Of a DNA stretch of 64,000 bases, positions 25,662 through 34,321 are shown in pieces. This DNA is from Motiliproteus sp963974645. GTDB lineage: Bacteria; Pseudomonadota; Gammaproteobacteria; Pseudomonadales; Balneatricaceae. A model generated the notes under the pieces. It was not told where the DNA came from and ran no database searches. It worked only from the letters and a program-made list of their open reading frames with translations. The position numbers were made by a program, and so were the translations under genes. The stretch covers positions 6,340-70,339 of the forward strand of contig CAXBEA010000005.1 of NCBI GenBank assembly GCA_963974645.1, given 5' to 3'. How positions within the stretch are numbered: the first letter of the stretch is position 1; the number at the start of each line of letters is the position of its first letter.

Positions 25662-26690
25662 TTAGCCTTCTGACCAACAGCGCTCAACAAAGACTCGAAT
25701 ACCCGCTGCGGCCGCATCGATATCGACACAGCTCATATCCTTCTCGATATCTGCCGGTGGGGTAAAGGCCAGGGTGCGTCCTTCACCATTCAACGTGCGC
25801 CAGCGTAAGGGGGTCGAGGAGCGACGATTGGGGTAAAATCCCACCGTAGGTCGATCAAGAGCGCCGGCGATATGCAGGGTTCCGGTCGAGCCTGCAATAA
25901 ATAGATCAGCCAGAGCAAGATGCTGTGCAAAGCTCTGTAAGCCCTCAGTTGAACTGAATACCCGCAGCTGGACCCCCTCAGCATCAAGCAGTGCAGCAAG
26001 CTCTTGGGTCGCTTCCAACTCACCGGGTCCTGCGGTTAAAACAAAGCAGCTATCGGGTCGTGCAACCTTCGCGGCCAACTCCGCATACTGAGCCAGACTA
26101 AGATTGTTAGCGGAACCACCGTGACCCGAATGGATAAAGATTAAACGCGTATCCGGCTTTAATTTATGTTGTGCTAAAAAAACCTGGCGCAGCTCGGCAC
26201 GCAATCCTGGATCAACGCTAAGATAAGGCCCCTGAGGCACAACATAACGCTCGCCACAGCCCTCTATCGCCGCTTGAACCAAATCCAAGTTGTAAGCGTA
26301 CTCGGGTTGCTTCGACTGCGATCGTTTCTGCTTCAAACGCCGGTTGTAGAAGACCTGCGCCAGTTTGGTCGCGGGTGCCCAGCGTAGCGGGATTCCTGCA
26401 CGCAATCCTAGCCAGCCGATACGGGTGGTCGAAAACAGCGTCAGCATCAGATCAAACTTCTGTGCCTTGACCTGTTTGAGCAGGCGGTTAAAACCCTCCT
26501 TGCCCGCCGCTTCGGTCGGGTCGATCAGGGTCTCATCGATCCAGGGGCAGAGTTCGGCGATAGGTCTGGTATAGTTGGGCACCAAGGCCACTAGCCGACT
26601 GTTAGGAAAGGCAAGTTTCAGCGCTTGGAAGCTAGGCCAGGCGAGCATAAAATCGCCCAGCTTATCGTTGCGGACAACTAAAATTTTCAT
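25662..26690 (-). CDS. GT9-family glycosyltransferase (heptosyltransferase-like)
   Basis: About 342 residues with the GT-B fold of glycosyltransferase family 9. The start is set at ATG 26688-26690 (MKILVVRNDKLGDFMLAWP), where the family signature begins; an upstream ATG adding nine residues has no SD. IFIHSGHGGSANNLSLAQY lies in the nucleotide-sugar part, and LFIAGSTGTLHIAGALDRPTVGFYPNRRSSTPLRW is the C-terminal donor site of heptosyltransferases. It probably adds a sugar to the LPS core; the sugar is not known. It diverges from the GT4 gene with a very short gap. Confidence 0.85.
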   Translation of the reverse strand: MKILVVRNDKLGDFMLAWPSFQALKLAFPNSRLVALVPNYTRPIAELCPWIDETLIDPTEAAGKEGFNRLLKQVKAQKFDLMLTLFSTTRIGWLGLRAGIPLRWAPATKLAQVFYNRRLKQKRSQSKQPEYAYNLDLVQAAIEGCGERYVVPQGPYLSVDPGLRAELRQVFLAQHKLKPDTRLIFIHSGHGGSANNLSLAQYAELAAKVARPDSCFVLTAGPGELEATQELAALLDAEGVQLRVFSSTEGLQSFAQHLALADLFIAGSTGTLHIAGALDRPTVGFYPNRRSSTPLRWRTLNGEGRTLAFTPPADIEKDMSCVDIDAAAAGIRVFVERCWSEG

Positions 26691-26733
26691 GACATGCTGC
26701 GACGACAATACAGACATAAAGGAGGAGCCTAAG

Positions 26734-26844
26734 ATGATACCGGTGAAGCTAACCGCAGATCAGCAAGGATCGTCATTATCAGTGCTATGGCTCTTTCTGA
26801 CAACCGCTCCCCACCCCCATACCGCCCAAGAGAGCAACCGATGA
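26734..26844 (+). CDS. Possible 36-residue leader protein before the GT4 gene
   Basis: Begins at ATG 26734 with a nearly perfect SD (AAAGGAGGAG) 5 bp upstream, stronger than that of most genes here. It ends in TGA overlapping the GT4 start (ATGA). The peptide has a short hydrophobic core (LSVLWLFLTT) and is not recognised. It may be a translational coupler for the GT4 gene. An alternative is that the SD remained from a replaced gene. Confidence 0.4.
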   Translation: MIPVKLTADQQGSSLSVLWLFLTTAPHPHTAQESNR

Positions 26845-27968
26845 AGCTAGTCATTTTATGCTTATCCGAAGGTATTGGCGGACTAGAACTCTACTGCGTA
26901 CGCGAATACCAGGCACTGACTCGCCAAGGCATTGAATGCGTGCCGCTGGTCAAGCAGGGCAGCCTGCTTGACCAGCGCTTTATCGCGATCGGGGCCACTC
27001 CGGAGTACCTCAGCTGCAGTTTTCGTAAAGCGCCGCTATTGGCGGCACAGCGCCTTGCGCGCCTGATCAAAATACTGAAAGCCGATGCGCTGCATATGCA
27101 CTGGGCCAAGGATCTGCCCCTGGCGGCACTGGCAAAGAAGATAGCCCGAGGATCGTTTCGACTGTTCTATACCCGCCATATGAATATCAGCCGCCCCAAA
27201 CAGGATCTCTTTCACCGTTTTTTATACCGAGAACTCGATGCCCTATGGGTCATTACCGACGAGATGAAGCGTGAAGCAATTGCCTACATCCCGATCGATG
27301 CTACGAAAATTGAGCGGCTGTATCTGGGTGTACCGCAACCGCAGTCAGCTCCGGATCAAGAATCGTTGTTTAACCAAAGCTTTCCTAAAAAGCAGTTAAA
27401 CGTCGCCCTGTTTGGCCGCATAGAGCACGCCAAGGGACAGCATCTGCTGATCGAGGCGGTCGCGGCACTGGTAGCCCAGGGTAAGGAGATCTCCGCAACC
27501 CTTGTGGGTCATGTGATGGACAAAGCTTACGCCGAATCGCAACAGGCCTATATTCGCGCCCGCGGGCTGGATAACCACATCCGCTTCATCGGTTTTCTTA
27601 GTAACCCGATGCAGAGCATGCCGGAGTTTGACGTGGTGGTGCTGACCACGATTAAAGAGACCTTCGGACTGGTACTGCCGGAGGCGATGCGCTCCAATGT
27701 GGCGGTGATCGGCAGCAACGCCGGGGGCGTGCCGGAGATCATCGACCAGCAGCAGACGGGTCTGCTCTTCACTCCCGGCGATGCCACCAGTCTGGCTGAG
27801 GCGTTGTCTGTCTATTACGGAGATCCTCAATTGAGACAAACGATCGCCACGCGGGGACGTGAAAAGGCAGACCGCCTCTTCGCAGACGAGAGTCACTTTG
27901 AGGCGGTTGAACAAAGAATATTGGCATTTTTGACTGCGGTACCTATCGATCGCATCGATAAAAAATGA
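26841..27968 (+). CDS. GT4-family glycosyltransferase
   Basis: 375 residues from the start MKLVILCLSEGIGGLE (ATG 26841). An ORF starting 54 bp earlier is rejected because this point matches the family and is coupled to the upstream small ORF. GT-B fold with the N-terminal glycine-rich loop (GIGGLE). The C-terminal half has NVALFGRIEHAKGQHLLIEAV, HIRFIGFL and ETFGLVLPEAMRSNVAVIGSNAGGVPEII; the last carries the E-x7-E donor motif of family 4. It probably extends the LPS core or O-chain. The next 500 bp contain a dead transposase. Confidence 0.9.
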   Translation: MKLVILCLSEGIGGLELYCVREYQALTRQGIECVPLVKQGSLLDQRFIAIGATPEYLSCSFRKAPLLAAQRLARLIKILKADALHMHWAKDLPLAALAKKIARGSFRLFYTRHMNISRPKQDLFHRFLYRELDALWVITDEMKREAIAYIPIDATKIERLYLGVPQPQSAPDQESLFNQSFPKKQLNVALFGRIEHAKGQHLLIEAVAALVAQGKEISATLVGHVMDKAYAESQQAYIRARGLDNHIRFIGFLSNPMQSMPEFDVVVLTTIKETFGLVLPEAMRSNVAVIGSNAGGVPEIIDQQQTGLLFTPGDATSLAEALSVYYGDPQLRQTIATRGREKADRLFADESHFEAVEQRILAFLTAVPIDRIDKK

Positions 27969-27989
27969 AAGGCGGTAACACTTTCCCTA

Positions 27990-28393
27990 GGTAAGCAAGG
28001 CACAGGCGCACTTGTGACGTTGGCCAAGCGCAAAAGTCGGATGTCTCTGGTGCGCAAAGTCGATGCTAAACAGGCTGCAGATGTCAGGGATGCTGTCATC
28101 GATATGCTCAAGCCTTGCTCGCACAGGGTGCACTCAATTAGAGCCAATAATGGTTCGGAATTTGTTAAGCACAAGGCTATAGCTTAGGCGTTGAATATCG
28201 ACTTTTACTTCGCTCACCCCTATTCATCGTGGGAGCGATAGTTGAATGAAAACGTTAGCGGTTTGCTCCGCCAGCACACCCCGAAGGGCATTGATCTTCG
28301 CCTGGTGACAAATGAAGATATGTAGCGAGAAGAACAGCGATTAAATTTTAGGCCGAGAAAATGTCTTGGCTTTAGGCTGTCGCACTTGCGAGT
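27990..28393 (+). pseudogene. IS30-family transposase remnant
   Basis: Reading one frame through three in-frame stops gives about 134 residues of the DDE domain of an IS30-type transposase: ALVTLAKRKSRMSLVRKV, HRVHSIRANNGSEF, IDFYFAHPYSSWER, LNENVSGLLRQHTPKG and NFRPRKCLGF. The second catalytic Asp (normally ADNG) is Asn here, and the start and end are missing. The element is dead. It lies between GC-rich LPS genes and the AT-rich insert, suggesting how the insert arrived. A minus-strand ORF over it (27893-28174) is a shadow. Confidence 0.85.
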
Positions 28394-28499
28394 TGAATTC
28401 TCGATATTATATGGTGGCGGATATAGTATATTTATAATTGTGCACCTTATATTAATCAATTACTAATAATGATTATTATTTTTACAACAAGGTTGCTTT

Positions 28500-29498
28500 A
28501 TGAGTGAAAAGCTAGTATCTGTAATTATCCCTCTATATAACAGGGAAGATTATATATTAACCGCAATAGATTCATTGACAAGCCAAACATATACAAATAT
28601 TGAGATCTTAGTTATAGATGACTGCTCTTCAGACAATAGTGTAATGCTTGTAAAAAGCTGCAAGGACAAAAGAGTTAAATTAATAGAAAATAAAAAAAAC
28701 ATGGGTATTTCTTTTACTAGAAACAAAGGACTTCGTGTTTCGAATGGTGAATATGTAGCATTACTTGATAGCGATGATATTGCAATGAGCCATAGGGTGG
28801 CTACACAGGTTGAATTTTTAGAAAAAAATAAAAATGTAGGTATAGTAGGATCAAATAGAATAAATTTTTCTAAAAATACTTATATTGATGAGAGCTGCCA
28901 TCGAATAGTACCTAAAGAAATAAAAATAGCATTGTTGTTTGATATGGATATGACCAACCCGAGCCTGATGATGCGAAGGGAAGTAGTGAATGAATATAAG
29001 TATGACACTCAATTTCGAGTAGCAGAGGATTATGATTTTTTATTTAGAGTTTCGCAGGCTTGGGACATGGCTAATATTGAAGAGCCTTTAGTCAAGTACA
29101 GAATTCATGCAGGACAGACAACGAATTCAGAAGATTCTAGCGAATACCTTGAAAAAATAAAGATAAAAATATTTGATGTGTTAAAAATCGAACTGGCAGA
29201 TACTGACAAGCAACTATACGTTAAAGGAATTTCGTCACTTATAAACCAAAAAGATGCTGTAAGGTTTGCAATGATACTAATTAATATTCTCAGAAAAAAT
29301 CAAGAGTTGTCCTTGTACGATGAGAGTGAGTTGAAGAGAAGGCTAGTTGATCAGCTCGAGAAGGTGATAAGAAGAAAGCTAAAAGGCCTGAGTGGCCTTC
29401 GCTATCAAAATAAAATAAAATCAAAATTTATTTCTAGTGGCATAAAGATAAAAACCTATAACATAAGAATACTGATGAACAGTATTTTACCTGGATAG
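28500..29498 (+). CDS. GT2-family glycosyltransferase
   Basis: 332 residues, GT-A fold. The start MSEKLVSVIIPLYNREDYI matches the family N-terminus. The DxD metal site is in ALLDSDDIAM (about 94-103), and AEDYDFLFRVSQ is the usual ED acceptor motif. The C-terminal third is helical and basic. The gene is AT-rich and differs in codon use from the waa genes downstream. It begins the inserted LPS segment. The sugar transferred is unknown. Confidence 0.88.
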   Translation: MSEKLVSVIIPLYNREDYILTAIDSLTSQTYTNIEILVIDDCSSDNSVMLVKSCKDKRVKLIENKKNMGISFTRNKGLRVSNGEYVALLDSDDIAMSHRVATQVEFLEKNKNVGIVGSNRINFSKNTYIDESCHRIVPKEIKIALLFDMDMTNPSLMMRREVVNEYKYDTQFRVAEDYDFLFRVSQAWDMANIEEPLVKYRIHAGQTTNSEDSSEYLEKIKIKIFDVLKIELADTDKQLYVKGISSLINQKDAVRFAMILINILRKNQELSLYDESELKRRLVDQLEKVIRRKLKGLSGLRYQNKIKSKFISSGIKIKTYNIRILMNSILPG

Positions 29499-29646
29499 CA
29501 AGCAGGTATTTATCAAGTTATCTATTTATAAATAGAGGTTCGACTTAAACTTAGACTCTGTAAGTATAAAATAACGTTCCACATTTACAATATTGTCTGA
29601 AAGTAATAGCGCTGCATACCAAAGCGTATTAACGTAGTGACTTTTA

Positions 29647-30762
29647 ATGATCAAACATGTTATTTCAAGATTACAGCTAGCTCGTGATGATATCCGCCAC
29701 TGGTTTGGTTTGCGGCTATTTGACAGACCCAAACCTGTTCCTGACTTAGTTCGGCCCATCATAAATATTCTTATAGTCCGCTGGGATGCGAAATGGGGTG
29801 ATGCCATAGTATCTTCATTTTTCATTCCGGAAATTAAGAAAAAATACCCAGAAGCCAATGTGACGGTGTTGGCTCCCGCGAATATGGTTGACTATTTCTC
29901 AGCCTACTTAGGTGCTGACAAAGTGCTGGCGCTACCTAAACGGCTCAAATATCGTCAGCTGAGACTGATGGCTAAAGAGCTTGGTCACTTTGATCTTACA
30001 GTCCATCTGAGTCCGCGGTTAAAGATGAAAGACTTGTATTTTTTTAGCCGCCTCGATAGTGACTGCATTGCGGGTATGGATGACGAGGTACAGTCGGTTA
30101 ATATAAAACTTGGCAAGCAAAGCGCAGGCCAGCATTACTCCACGATTTACAAAAACTTGCTGCTCCAGTTGGGGATAGATTTTCCAGATGGTCAGTACCT
30201 CGTACCTCGAGACTTGGATAGCCAAGAGAGAATTAAATACTTTCTAGCTGAGATCGTAACACCTCTGCTCATAATCAGTCCCTATGGAAGTGGGCACTCC
30301 AGACAGTTAAACGCCGCCAGCATCCAACAGTTGATTGCTGCCATAAATAGGTTAAAGCCGGAGCTGACTCTCTGTATTTTGCTCACCCCAGATAAAAGGG
30401 ATGAGGTTGCTGAGATCTGTGCCGAATTTGATAATGTCATCTGCTATAAAGATACGAAGAGCATCTACGACTCAATTGAAATCGTCGCTCAGGCCGACTG
30501 GGTGGTATCTGTAGACACGGCTATCGTGCATATAGCGACAGGGTTGAAGAAAACCACCCTTGCGCTATATAACCCAGATATAGAAAATTTTGAGCGCTGG
30601 CACCCGAATAACGAACGGAGTCTGGTTTGTAACGCTATGAAAGAAGTTGTACCTGATATTAACAAGCTGATCTGGTCGGATGTAGATAATAAATTGAAGG
30701 AGTTGTTTTTTAGTGTCGAACTCAATCGAAAATTAAATAGTGTTAGAGAAAATCCATGTTGA
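29647..30762 (+). CDS. GT9-family glycosyltransferase (heptosyltransferase-like)
   Basis: 371 residues. Family-9 signature: NILIVRWDAKWGDAIVSSFF near residue 38, with SPRLKMKDLYFF and the C-terminal ADWVVSVDTAIVHIATGLKKTTLALY, the donor site of heptosyltransferase-like enzymes. IISPYGSGHSRQLNA lies in the middle. The gene is AT-leaning but less so than its neighbours. It overlaps the next gene by 7 bp and is probably translated with it. Which LPS residue it adds is not known. Confidence 0.85.
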   Translation: MIKHVISRLQLARDDIRHWFGLRLFDRPKPVPDLVRPIINILIVRWDAKWGDAIVSSFFIPEIKKKYPEANVTVLAPANMVDYFSAYLGADKVLALPKRLKYRQLRLMAKELGHFDLTVHLSPRLKMKDLYFFSRLDSDCIAGMDDEVQSVNIKLGKQSAGQHYSTIYKNLLLQLGIDFPDGQYLVPRDLDSQERIKYFLAEIVTPLLIISPYGSGHSRQLNAASIQQLIAAINRLKPELTLCILLTPDKRDEVAEICAEFDNVICYKDTKSIYDSIEIVAQADWVVSVDTAIVHIATGLKKTTLALYNPDIENFERWHPNNERSLVCNAMKEVVPDINKLIWSDVDNKLKELFFSVELNRKLNSVRENPC

Positions 30763-31847
30763 ACATGAAAGTCTTGTCAAAATATAAAAAAAGAAAACTA
30801 AAAAACCTATTATCACCATTTTATCGTCTATTTATAAACAAAAAACCACTGGTTGTTTTTGAGGCTTATACAGCTTTTCATTTAGAGCATTTTAAAAGTG
30901 TAATTTTAAATCTGTCTGCAAGCAATGCGGTAAATATAGCCATTATCGGCCCAGTCGATCAAGATATTATTAAACTAGAGAGAGTTTCCTTCTATGAAAA
31001 GTCTAGGCTATTTCCATTCCATAAAAAGCCGGACCTCTTTATTTCGACAGATTTCGGTAGAATTCCATATTGGTTTTCTTGCACCTCTGTCTATTTTGGC
31101 CATGGTATAGGACCAAAGTTGAATTATCAGGCCAGTGAGGGTCTGTATGAATTTGACTATGTGTTCTCACCTTGCCGCCCAATATATGATACACAGATTA
31201 AAATTTTACCAGAAGAAAAAATATTTCCTGTCGGCCTGCCTATTCTTGACAAAAAAGGAAATTTATTAGACGATGTTTTAAAAAAATATGCCTTAAATGA
31301 AAAACCAATTGTTCTTTATGCTCCAAGCTGGTGTAGCGACTCTAGTAAAATATCGGATATTAAATCAATAATAAACTTTTTGCGGAAAAAAAATAATTTT
31401 AATATAATTATCAGCCCACACCCATTACTATTCAATCCAGACAGATGTGATGGAACAGATTTTTTTAGTGGTACTGAAAGCATTGATGGTCTTCATTTAA
31501 ACACGCCTGATTCTGAATTCAGTACGCTAGATCTTGTTAAAGCAAGCTCGGTGGTGTTGAGTGATATAAGTTCAATACTCTTTGAAGCTATGGCGTTAGA
31601 TCTAAGAGTCCTTTTTGATGGTAACAAAGAGCTATATGAGTATTCAGAGGCTCTTGATGTATATGAAGAAGTTATTAAAGTTTGCATGATCCCTGATTGG
31701 CTCAATGAAAATGACAGGACAATTGAAGATATTATTAATTATGATGAACTGTTTGATAAAAGGAAGATTTTTATAAATAGATACCTGTTCAACCCCGGGC
31801 AAGCGGGCGACATTTTCATTGATCGAATTAATTCAATTTTGTCCTGA
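30756..31847 (+). CDS. CDP-glycerol glycerophosphotransferase-family protein
   Basis: 363 residues, similar in pattern to the catalytic part of TagB/TagF enzymes that transfer glycerol phosphate from CDP-glycerol. Seen: TSVYFGHGIGPKLNYQA (the HG-x-G-x-K type loop of the family), VLYAPSWCSD, IIISPHPLLFNP (the conserved HP) and LVKASSVVLSDISSILFEAMALDLRV, the latter being the conserved SDxSS donor-site motif. It has no membrane helices; the basic N-terminus (KYKKRKLKNLL) may attach to the membrane. With the TagD-like gene 33 bp away in the opposite direction it forms a complete make-and-transfer pair. Confidence 0.78.
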   Translation: MLNMKVLSKYKKRKLKNLLSPFYRLFINKKPLVVFEAYTAFHLEHFKSVILNLSASNAVNIAIIGPVDQDIIKLERVSFYEKSRLFPFHKKPDLFISTDFGRIPYWFSCTSVYFGHGIGPKLNYQASEGLYEFDYVFSPCRPIYDTQIKILPEEKIFPVGLPILDKKGNLLDDVLKKYALNEKPIVLYAPSWCSDSSKISDIKSIINFLRKKNNFNIIISPHPLLFNPDRCDGTDFFSGTESIDGLHLNTPDSEFSTLDLVKASSVVLSDISSILFEAMALDLRVLFDGNKELYEYSEALDVYEEVIKVCMIPDWLNENDRTIEDIINYDELFDKRKIFINRYLFNPGQAGDIFIDRINSILS

Positions 31848-31879
31848 TGCTTATCGGGTTTAAATTATTAAACTTCACA

Positions 31880-32344
31880 TTATTTTGATGAAATACTTTT
31901 TACTATATCAATAATGTTATGTAATGAGCGCTCTATTTCATCAAGCTCATTATTGTTGATGGCGGATAGTTTTGTCTTAATATCGGTGGTAGATATTTCT
32001 TCTGTGCGAGGTAGATAAACCACTTCACATATATCATTTAATTCATCAAATTCACCCACCCAATCATCACCCATAGCGAAAATACCCGCCTTATATTTCA
32101 ATATATCTTTTCTTTTTTGATCCCACTCATGCTCAGGAAACACTTCTTTTACATACTTGCAACTTGAAACTATTTCAGATCTTTCTTCATAGGAGTAAAA
32201 TGATTTCTTACCCTTCGTGGCGTTGAACTTATCAGTGGAAACCCCAACTATTAGACTATCAGCTAACTTACTTAGCCTTTCTAATAATCTAACATGGCCT
32301 ACATGAAATAAATCGAATGTTCCATAAGTTATAACGACATTCAT
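31880..32344 (-). CDS. TagD-like glycerol-3-phosphate cytidylyltransferase
   Basis: 154-residue nucleotidyltransferase. TYGTFDLFHVGHVRLLERLSK at residues 6-26 contains the HxGH signature, and RTEEISTTDIKTKL (about 112-125) is the second signature, matching TagD's RTEGISTT. MGDDWVGEFDEL is also TagD-like. It would make CDP-glycerol from CTP and glycerol-3-phosphate. A good SD (GGAGAG) precedes the ATG. The gene converges with the glycerophosphotransferase. A cytidylyltransferase for another polyol phosphate cannot be excluded. Confidence 0.82.
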   Translation of the reverse strand: MNVVITYGTFDLFHVGHVRLLERLSKLADSLIVGVSTDKFNATKGKKSFYSYEERSEIVSSCKYVKEVFPEHEWDQKRKDILKYKAGIFAMGDDWVGEFDELNDICEVVYLPRTEEISTTDIKTKLSAINNNELDEIERSLHNIIDIVKSISSK

Positions 32345-32412
32345 AAGTAGATCTCTCCAGAGCCTGTGATAAATTAATACAGGACATTCGTTTTATAAAC
32401 ATTTATTATAAA

Positions 32413-33114
32413 TTATATTTTTTTATCCAAGTGACCACCATAGAGTCTCATTTTTACACCATCAATATCTGACGCTATATCCGCTATATCAACACAATTT
32501 GGCTCTACACCATATGTTGACAAACGGTGTAACTGAATAGTACCTAGCAAATAATCTGCTGGCATTCTTATCGGGTAAGCAAGGCTTAACAGTTTTTTTG
32601 CTCCGGATAATGTAAGCATGTATGCGACCGCACCAATAATAAGACGCTTCGAATCTTTGCTTGGATATCTATATTTTGCTAATTTGTAACTACCCAATAA
32701 AGATTTTTTTATCGGCCATTTTTTTGCCTTACCGTGGTATAAGTAAACTAGCTCGCGATTTTCAGGTCCTTTATCACAAATTTCATCAACTAGTAATTTA
32801 AAGTCAGCTGTTAATATAAAATCGTCTTCTAATACAATGGTCTCTTGGTAATTATTTTTTACGATAGTCTCATAAGCTAAAATATGACTGTTTGCACATG
32901 CAAATTCGCCTTTATTCATGTCGTGATCAAAATTTTTACGGCAAAATGTAATATCAAAAATTTCAGAATTTATATCTAAAACCAACCCGTCGATCGCATC
33001 TAAAAATTCATATGATAGGTCAAATTTTTGCATCTGTTTCCTGACCAACTTACGTCTTTCATCAGATCTTAATAAGCTTATAATAATAATGTTAGGCGTC
33101 GGCATCCAAATCAT
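32413..33114 (-). CDS. GT25-family LPS/LOS glycosyltransferase
   Basis: 233 residues of the GT25 (LgtB/Lex2-type) family: IIIISLLRSDERRKLVRKQM near the start, then GEFACANSHILAYE and TIVLEDDFILTADF (metal-binding region). Later, IIGAVAYMLTLSGAKKLLSL and PADYLLG are typical acceptor motifs. A second ATG three codons later (33105) has a better-placed SD and may be the real start. AT-rich. It probably adds a galactose or similar sugar to the LPS outer core, but the sugar is not shown. Confidence 0.85.
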   Translation of the reverse strand: MIWMPTPNIIIISLLRSDERRKLVRKQMQKFDLSYEFLDAIDGLVLDINSEIFDITFCRKNFDHDMNKGEFACANSHILAYETIVKNNYQETIVLEDDFILTADFKLLVDEICDKGPENRELVYLYHGKAKKWPIKKSLLGSYKLAKYRYPSKDSKRLIIGAVAYMLTLSGAKKLLSLAYPIRMPADYLLGTIQLHRLSTYGVEPNCVDIADIASDIDGVKMRLYGGHLDKKI

Positions 33115-33412
33115 CCTGTTGGTTTAAGATAGCTTTTTTATCAATTATTATTTTTCGAGCAGCACAACGATACTTCCTAATTGTTTAATAATTCTTTCCG
33201 GCCCACGACATAAAATATGTCCATCATAGGCTTCGCCGCTAATCGGCAGATGTTAAATAGACGCATTATCAGGTACAGATCAAGCATTTTTTGCTGACCT
33301 ACTGAAGCTCAGCCGATGCAAACGCATCAACTTCTATGCCTCTGTTTTACGAATGCCGAAATAAATGTATAAGGATTAAACTGCCCCGCCGGTATCCAGT
33401 ACGACTATAGGC
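33115..33412. other. Intergenic junction at the right end of the AT-rich insert
   Basis: About 298 bp between the GT25 gene and the lpxL-like gene. On the plus strand, 33246-33350 is an open stretch of about 34 codons ending in TAA, containing FADLLKLSRCKRINFY. It resembles a protein C-terminus and could be the tail of a gene lost when the insert arrived, but it is not recognised. No promoter or terminator is clear. Confidence 0.35.
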
Positions 33413-34321
33413 CTAGTAAGGAGCGCCCGGTGCATCTTTAAAACGTCGATGAACCCACAGGTACTGCTCTGGGGCTTGCTCTACCTGCTGCTCAATCAAA
33501 CGATGATAGCGGGCCGTATCGGCAACAGCATCCCCCGACGGGTAGCCGTCCAGCTGCGGGAGTAACTCAATCTCATAGCCTCCTTCAACTCGGCGGGTAA
33601 AAAACGGGATCACCACAGCCTTGCCTAACTTGGCTATGGTCGACGTGCCTGTAGAGCTATGTGCCGGCTGATCAAAAAAATCGACAACAGCACTATTGCC
33701 TCCTTGATGCTGCTGATCAGATGCGAACCAGATCGTTCCCCCTTTGGTCAGGTGACGGATAATCGCCTTCATATTAGTGTGCGGGATAGCCACACCCTCA
33801 GCCCCCTTGCTCCGGCCCTTCTGAGTAAAATACTCCTGCATCGGGCTGTTCATCCTCCGGTATACCGGAGCAAAGCGACACTGATTAGCCAACAGTCGCG
33901 CGCCGATCTCCAAGGTCGTGAAGTGCGCACTCAGCAGGATAACGCCTTTCCCCTGCTGCTGTGCCGCAGCGATATGCTCCAAACCCCGACTGCCCCGCAC
34001 CAAGCGGTCAAGCTTTGAGCGACTGCCCCACCAGCACAAGGCGGTCTCAAACAGGGCAATACCCAGCGACTCGAAATGTCGAACCAGCAACGCCTGCTGT
34101 TCGGCGGCATTTAACTGGGGAAAACAGTGGCGGATATTCGCTCGCGCGATATCTGCTCGCTTACGAGCGGGTCTGAGCAGTAGTCTGCCGATAAGCTGGC
34201 CCAGCTTAGTTTGTACCCTGAAGGGTAATAGAATGGCCAGTCGCAACAGCCCCAGCCCCAGCCACGTTGGCCAATATTTAGGGGCCAGGATGCTGCGTAG
34301 GGCAACGGGTTCAGCACTCAT
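33413..34321 (-). CDS. LpxL-like lipid A acyltransferase
   Basis: 302 residues of the LpxL/HtrB lysophospholipid acyltransferase family, which adds a secondary acyl chain to Kdo2-lipid IV-A. A hydrophobic helix lies at about 18-38. HFTTLE (the HX4E catalytic motif) is near residue 132, and ASDQQHQGG and FFDQPAHSSTGTSTIAKL are the usual later motifs. VHRRFK near the end is also typical. The start overlaps the msbA stop (TGATG), so it is co-translated with msbA. Which chain it adds (LpxL or LpxM position) is open. Confidence 0.88.
   Translation of the reverse strand: MSAEPVALRSILAPKYWPTWLGLGLLRLAILLPFRVQTKLGQLIGRLLLRPARKRADIARANIRHCFPQLNAAEQQALLVRHFESLGIALFETALCWWGSRSKLDRLVRGSRGLEHIAAAQQQGKGVILLSAHFTTLEIGARLLANQCRFAPVYRRMNSPMQEYFTQKGRSKGAEGVAIPHTNMKAIIRHLTKGGTIWFASDQQHQGGNSAVVDFFDQPAHSSTGTSTIAKLGKAVVIPFFTRRVEGGYEIELLPQLDGYPSGDAVADTARYHRLIEQQVEQAPEQYLWVHRRFKDAPGAPY

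Noticed and set aside
27893..28174. 93-codon minus-strand frame
   Set aside because: It is antisense to the end of GT4 and to the IS30 transposase relic, whose plus-strand frame shows clear family motifs.
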